Of a DNA stretch of 9,503 nt, positions 7,047 to 9,503 are shown one piece after another (position 1 is the stretch's first letter; every line of letters begins with the position of its first letter). Source of the DNA: Candidatus Egaibacter danicus (GTDB lineage: Bacteria; Pseudomonadota; Gammaproteobacteria; Burkholderiales; Burkholderiaceae); contig JAABRC010000042.1 of NCBI GenBank assembly GCA_011391115.1, positions 1-9,503 on the forward strand. The letters run 5' to 3'. A model generated the notes under the pieces. It saw only the letters and a program-made list of their open reading frames with translations. It had not been told where the DNA came from and ran no database searches. The position numbers and the translations under genes were made by a program.

Positions 7047-8147
7047 ATGTCACGTCATTCTCTTAAGGTTCTTGCTGCAGCGGCGCTGGCTGTATGCGGT
7101 ACGCAGAGCGCCATGGCGCAGTCTGCCGCTCTTATTGCTGCAGCAAAAGCTGAGGGCCAATTAACCACTATCGCACTTCCTCATGACTGGTGCGGATACG
7201 GTGCTGTTATTGCAGGGTTCAAGGCGAAATATGGACTCAAGATCAACGAGTTGAACCCGGATGCCGGTTCGGGAGATGAGATTGAAGCCATCAAGGCCAA
7301 CAAGGACAACAAGGGTCCGCAGGCCCCCGACGTGATCGACGTGGGCTTGAGTTTTGGCCCAAGCTCCAAGGCCGCTGGTTTGATTCAACCCTACAAGGTT
7401 GCCACTTGGGACAGCATTCCCGCCTCTGCCAAGGATGCCGACGGCTACTGGTATGGCGACTACTACGGCGTCATGTCCTTCCAGGTCAACACTGATCTGA
7501 TCAGCAAAGTGCCGATGGATTGGGCCGACCTGCTCAAGCCCGAGTACAAAAACTCGGTGTCGCTGGCCGGTGACCCGCGCGTCTCCAGCCAAGCCATTCA
7601 GGCAGTCTATGCCGCAGGCCTGAGCGCCGCAGGTGGCGACGCATCCAAGGCTGGTGCCGCTGGCCTGAAATTCTTTGCCGATATGAACAAGGCCGGTAAT
7701 TTTGTTCCGGTGATTGGCAAGACCGCCTCCCTGGCACAGGGCACAACCCCCATCATCATCAGCTGGGATTACAACGCTTTGGCGGGCCGCGACACCCTCA
7801 AGGGCAACCCCAAGGTGCAAGTCGTGGTGCCCAAGTCTGGCGTCTTGGCCGGTGTGTACGTGCAAGCCATCAGCGCCTATGCCCCCCACCCCAACGCCGC
7901 CAAGCTGTGGATGGAGTACCTGTACTCCGACGAAGGTCAGCTGGCTTGGTTGAACGGCTATTGCCACCCCATCCGCTTCAACGACCTGGCGGCCAAAAAC
8001 AAGATTCCCAAGGCCATGATGGACAAGCTGCCACCCGCTGAAGGCTATGCCAAGGCAGTGTTCCCCACACTGGACCAACAGTCCGCCTACAAGGAGGTCA
8101 TCACCAAACAGTGGGATACGGTGGTGGGCGCCAACATCGCAAAATAA
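7047..8147 (+). CDS. ABC transporter periplasmic solute-binding protein
   Basis: This 366-residue family-1-type extracellular binding protein captures a substrate in the periplasm and delivers it to the permeases encoded downstream. Residues 1-24 form a signal peptide: a basic start (MSRHSLK), a hydrophobic core and an AMA cleavage site before Q25. C17 is not in a good lipobox, so a soluble protein is expected. Recognisable segments of this binding-protein type include LPHDWCGYG at 44-52, NELNPDAGSGDEIEAIKANK at about 67-86, PDVIDVG at 94-100, YWYGDYYGVMSFQVN at 134-148 and IIISWDYNALAGRD at 236-249. The mature protein has only two cysteines (C49 and C306), a possible disulfide. The frame is open back to 6915, but ATG 7047 is chosen because of AAGGA at 7036-7040 and the signal peptide. 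Homologues are annotated for ferric iron, polyamines or aminoethylphosphonate. The upstream Pho box favours a phosphorus compound, by inference. Confidence 0.9.
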   Translation: MSRHSLKVLAAAALAVCGTQSAMAQSAALIAAAKAEGQLTTIALPHDWCGYGAVIAGFKAKYGLKINELNPDAGSGDEIEAIKANKDNKGPQAPDVIDVGLSFGPSSKAAGLIQPYKVATWDSIPASAKDADGYWYGDYYGVMSFQVNTDLISKVPMDWADLLKPEYKNSVSLAGDPRVSSQAIQAVYAAGLSAAGGDASKAGAAGLKFFADMNKAGNFVPVIGKTASLAQGTTPIIISWDYNALAGRDTLKGNPKVQVVVPKSGVLAGVYVQAISAYAPHPNAAKLWMEYLYSDEGQLAWLNGYCHPIRFNDLAAKNKIPKAMMDKLPPAEGYAKAVFPTLDQQSAYKEVITKQWDTVVGANIAK

Positions 8148-8160
8148 GCGTCACTGACGC
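8148..8160 (+). repeat. Short perfect dyad immediately after the solute-binding protein stop
   Basis: GCGTCA (8148-8153) and TGACGC (8155-8160) are perfect inverted copies around one base, beginning at the first base after the TAA stop. As RNA it can form only a small hairpin (GCGT/ACGC around five bases). It may help protect the 3' end of the message together with the terminator, or it may be chance. Confidence 0.35.
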
Positions 8161-8183
8161 CTGGCTCCGCGCCATGATTGGCG

Positions 8184-8230
8184 GCGTTCATTACCTGAGA
8201 GTCAGGTAATGAACGCTTTTCTTTTTTCTT
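8184..8230 (+). terminator. Strong intrinsic terminator between binding-protein and permease genes
   Basis: GCGTTCATTACCTGA at 8184-8198 and its exact reverse complement at 8202-8216 form a 15-bp stem with a 3-base loop (GAG). It is followed directly by a T-rich tract, TTTTCTTTTTTCTT, at 8217-8230. This is a textbook intrinsic terminator on the plus strand, 36 bases after the binding-protein stop codon. Because permease genes of the same importer follow in the same direction, it is probably an internal, partly read-through terminator that lowers permease expression relative to the binding protein. No separate promoter between it and the permease is evident. Confidence 0.92.
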
Positions 8231-8240
8231 CCTTCGTTTG

Positions 8241-8275
8241 CCCCTGCGCCCACCCGCTGCGCGTAGGGGGAGAGG
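8241..8275 (+). promoter_or_regulatory. GC-rich imperfect hairpin covering the permease ribosome site
   Basis: CCCCTGCGC (8241-8249) can pair with GCGTAGGGG (8261-8269) with a single mismatch. The right arm runs into GGAGAGG, the only purine-rich stretch before the proposed GTG start at 8287. If formed in the mRNA, it would partly hide the ribosome binding site and damp permease translation. A small REP-like repeat unit is an alternative that needs a genome-wide copy count. Confidence 0.35.
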
Positions 8276-8286
8276 CACAAGCAGCC

Positions 8287-9165
8287 GTGAATACGTCACC
8301 CCCTTTGGCTACGGCCAAAACCTCAGTCAATTGGAACTGGCTAGGTGTCCTGCCGTTTTTGATCTTCGCCTTGATGTTCCTGGTGCTGCCCACTGCCTAC
8401 CTGATGGTGGGGGCATTTCAAAATGAGGCCGGGGACTTCACCTTTGCCAATATTCAGGGGCTCTTCGAACCCAATGTGCTCAGCGCCTACGCGATCAGTA
8501 TCCAGGTCAGCCTGGCCTCGGCGGTCGGCGGTGGCCTGCTGGGGTTTCTGCTGGCCTGGGCTGCGATTCAAGGCAAGCTACCGCCCTGGATCAAACCCAC
8601 CTTGATGACGTTTTCTGGCGTGGCCTCCAACTTTGCTGGCGTGCCCCTGGCCTTCGCGTTCTTGGCCACCTTGGGCCGGGTCGGCTTGGTGACAGTATTA
8701 CTCAAGAAATTTTTCGGCTTTGATCTGTATGCCACTGGTTTCACGGTGCTCAGCTTCATTGGCCTGACCCTGACCTATTTGTACTTTCAAATTCCCCTGA
8801 TGGTATTGATCGTGTCGCCGGCCCTGGAAGGTCTCAAACGCGAATGGCGCGAGGCCTGCGACTGCCTGGGCGGCACGGCCTATCACTACTGGCGCTATGT
8901 GGCGCTGCCGGTGCTGTGGCCCGCGATTCTAGGGGCCACCTTGCTTCTGTTCGCGAACGCCTTTGGCGCCATTGCCACGGCTTATGCGCTGACCGGCAGT
9001 TCGCTCAACATCGTGCCCATCTTGCTCTACGCGCAGATTCGCGGTGACGTCTTGCACAACCCCAACCTGGGTTACGCCCTGGCGCTGGGCATGATCGTCA
9101 TCACCGGCCTGTCAAACGCGGGTTATATGTGGTTACGTGCCAGATCAGATCGGAGTCGCACATGA
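8287..9165 (+). CDS. ABC transporter permease, first membrane subunit
   Basis: This 292-residue inner-membrane subunit is of the binding-protein-dependent transport type (the polyamine/iron/phosphonate permease group). It has about six hydrophobic helices: roughly 19-41, 67-92, 113-137, 152-178, 212-234 and 264-284. The cytoplasmic EAA loop, where the ATPase docks, is clear: EACDCLGGTAYHYWRYVALP at 189-208 with the conserved glycine at G195. The frame is open further upstream to an ATG at 8209, but that ATG sits inside the right arm of the terminator hairpin and would add an unlikely 26-residue leader. The GTG at 8287, preceded by GGAGAGG about 11 bases upstream, is therefore preferred; a TTG at 8305 is also possible. 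The stop overlaps the start of the second permease in an ATGA junction, showing that the two are translated together. The substrate is not readable from the sequence. Confidence 0.9.
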   Translation: MNTSPPLATAKTSVNWNWLGVLPFLIFALMFLVLPTAYLMVGAFQNEAGDFTFANIQGLFEPNVLSAYAISIQVSLASAVGGGLLGFLLAWAAIQGKLPPWIKPTLMTFSGVASNFAGVPLAFAFLATLGRVGLVTVLLKKFFGFDLYATGFTVLSFIGLTLTYLYFQIPLMVLIVSPALEGLKREWREACDCLGGTAYHYWRYVALPVLWPAILGATLLLFANAFGAIATAYALTGSSLNIVPILLYAQIRGDVLHNPNLGYALALGMIVITGLSNAGYMWLRARSDRSRT

Positions 9166-9503
9166 AGCATCAATCTCGGCTAGGGGCCTGGATTGCCATC
9201 GCGGTAGGGGCCAGCTATTTCCTGATCCCTTTGATTGCCACTTTTGAGTTCAGCCTGCGCATGAAGCGCGGTGAGTACAGCTTTGAAGCCTACCGCGTGG
9301 TGTTTGGCGACCCGCAGTTTCAGGCCACCTTTGGCTACTCCATTGTGATGGCCGTCATCACCATCGTGGTCGGCGTGCTGCTGGTGGTGCCCACCGCCTA
9401 CTGGGTGCAACTGCGCTTACCCAAGCTGCGCCCGCTGGTCGAATTCATCACCCTGCTGCCGCTGGTGATCCCGGCCATCGTTATCGTGTTTGGCTACCTG
9501 CGC
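9162..9503 (+). CDS. ABC transporter permease, second membrane subunit, cut by the window edge
   Basis: Only the first 114 codons are inside the window. ATG 9162 overlaps the stop of the first permease by four bases (ATGA) and has GGAG six bases upstream, so the start is secure. The visible part has a first hydrophobic helix at about 8-30, a short periplasmic segment (MKRGEYSFEAYRVVFGD), a second helix at about 57-82, and LPLVIPAIVIVFGYLR at 99-114. That last stretch is typical of PotC-like permeases. The EAA loop would lie beyond the edge. It would form a heterodimer with the first permease. The ATP-binding subunit has not appeared and is expected downstream. Confidence 0.88.
   Translation, partial: MKHQSRLGAWIAIAVGASYFLIPLIATFEFSLRMKRGEYSFEAYRVVFGDPQFQATFGYSIVMAVITIVVGVLLVVPTAYWVQLRLPKLRPLVEFITLLPLVIPAIVIVFGYLR

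Noticed and set aside
7161..8078. A 305-codon open frame on the minus strand
   Set aside because: It is antisense to the solute-binding protein gene, has no ribosome site or recognisable domain, and has a Gly/Val/His-biased composition typical of a shadow frame.
8167..8186. Small CGCC/GGCG hairpin before the main terminator
   Set aside because: The stem is only four base pairs and overlaps the base of the much stronger 15-bp hairpin, so it adds no separate signal.

Overview
The window looks like ordinary chromosomal DNA from a betaproteobacterium of the order Burkholderiales, most likely a Comamonadaceae member of the Rhodoferax/Polaromonas type. That placement is inferred from a Bug-type tripartite tricarboxylate transporter (TctA/TctB), a DUF3422 protein, moderately high GC and the codon style. 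I could not test it by alignment. I see no rRNA, tRNA, CRISPR array or insertion sequence. Coding density is high, and no gene-free stretch exceeds about 210 bases.

Left part (1-3341, minus strand). Reading in the direction of transcription, tctB and tctA form a tight two-gene unit for a secondary carboxylate importer. A strong intrinsic terminator (1281-1310) follows, then a DUF3422 membrane protein that runs off the left edge. The usual periplasmic partner TctC is not next to tctBA.

Middle (3439-6838, minus strand). A compact three-gene run: a TatD-family metal-dependent hydrolase, a spermidine-synthase-like methyltransferase-fold protein, and a GspE/PilB-type secretion or pilus ATPase. 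The gaps are only 6 and 7 bases, so the three genes are probably cotranscribed and translationally coupled. The ATPase has no other pilus or secretion gene beside it here.

Right part (6839-9503, plus strand). This is an ABC importer: a secreted solute-binding protein, a first permease, and a second permease cut by the right edge. The ATPase gene is presumably just outside. The most informative signal in the window is upstream of it. Three 7-base units at 11-base spacing (6860-6888), followed after 10 bases by a -10 element (6899-6904), reproduce the layout of a PhoB-activated promoter such as E. coli pstS. This suggests that the importer is part of the phosphate-starvation regulon and carries a phosphorus compound such as a phosphonate or phosphate ester. 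The substrate itself is inference. The predicted mRNA begins with a long hairpin (6912-6967) and a possible 22-codon leader ORF whose stop lies just before the ribosome binding site. A perfect 15-bp terminator hairpin separates the binding-protein gene from the permeases. It probably sets a high binding-protein to permease ratio, and it rules out the most upstream ATG for the first permease.

I did not find an unmistakably new biological system. The regulatory architecture at 6860-7046 and 8148-8287 is the part most worth following up.
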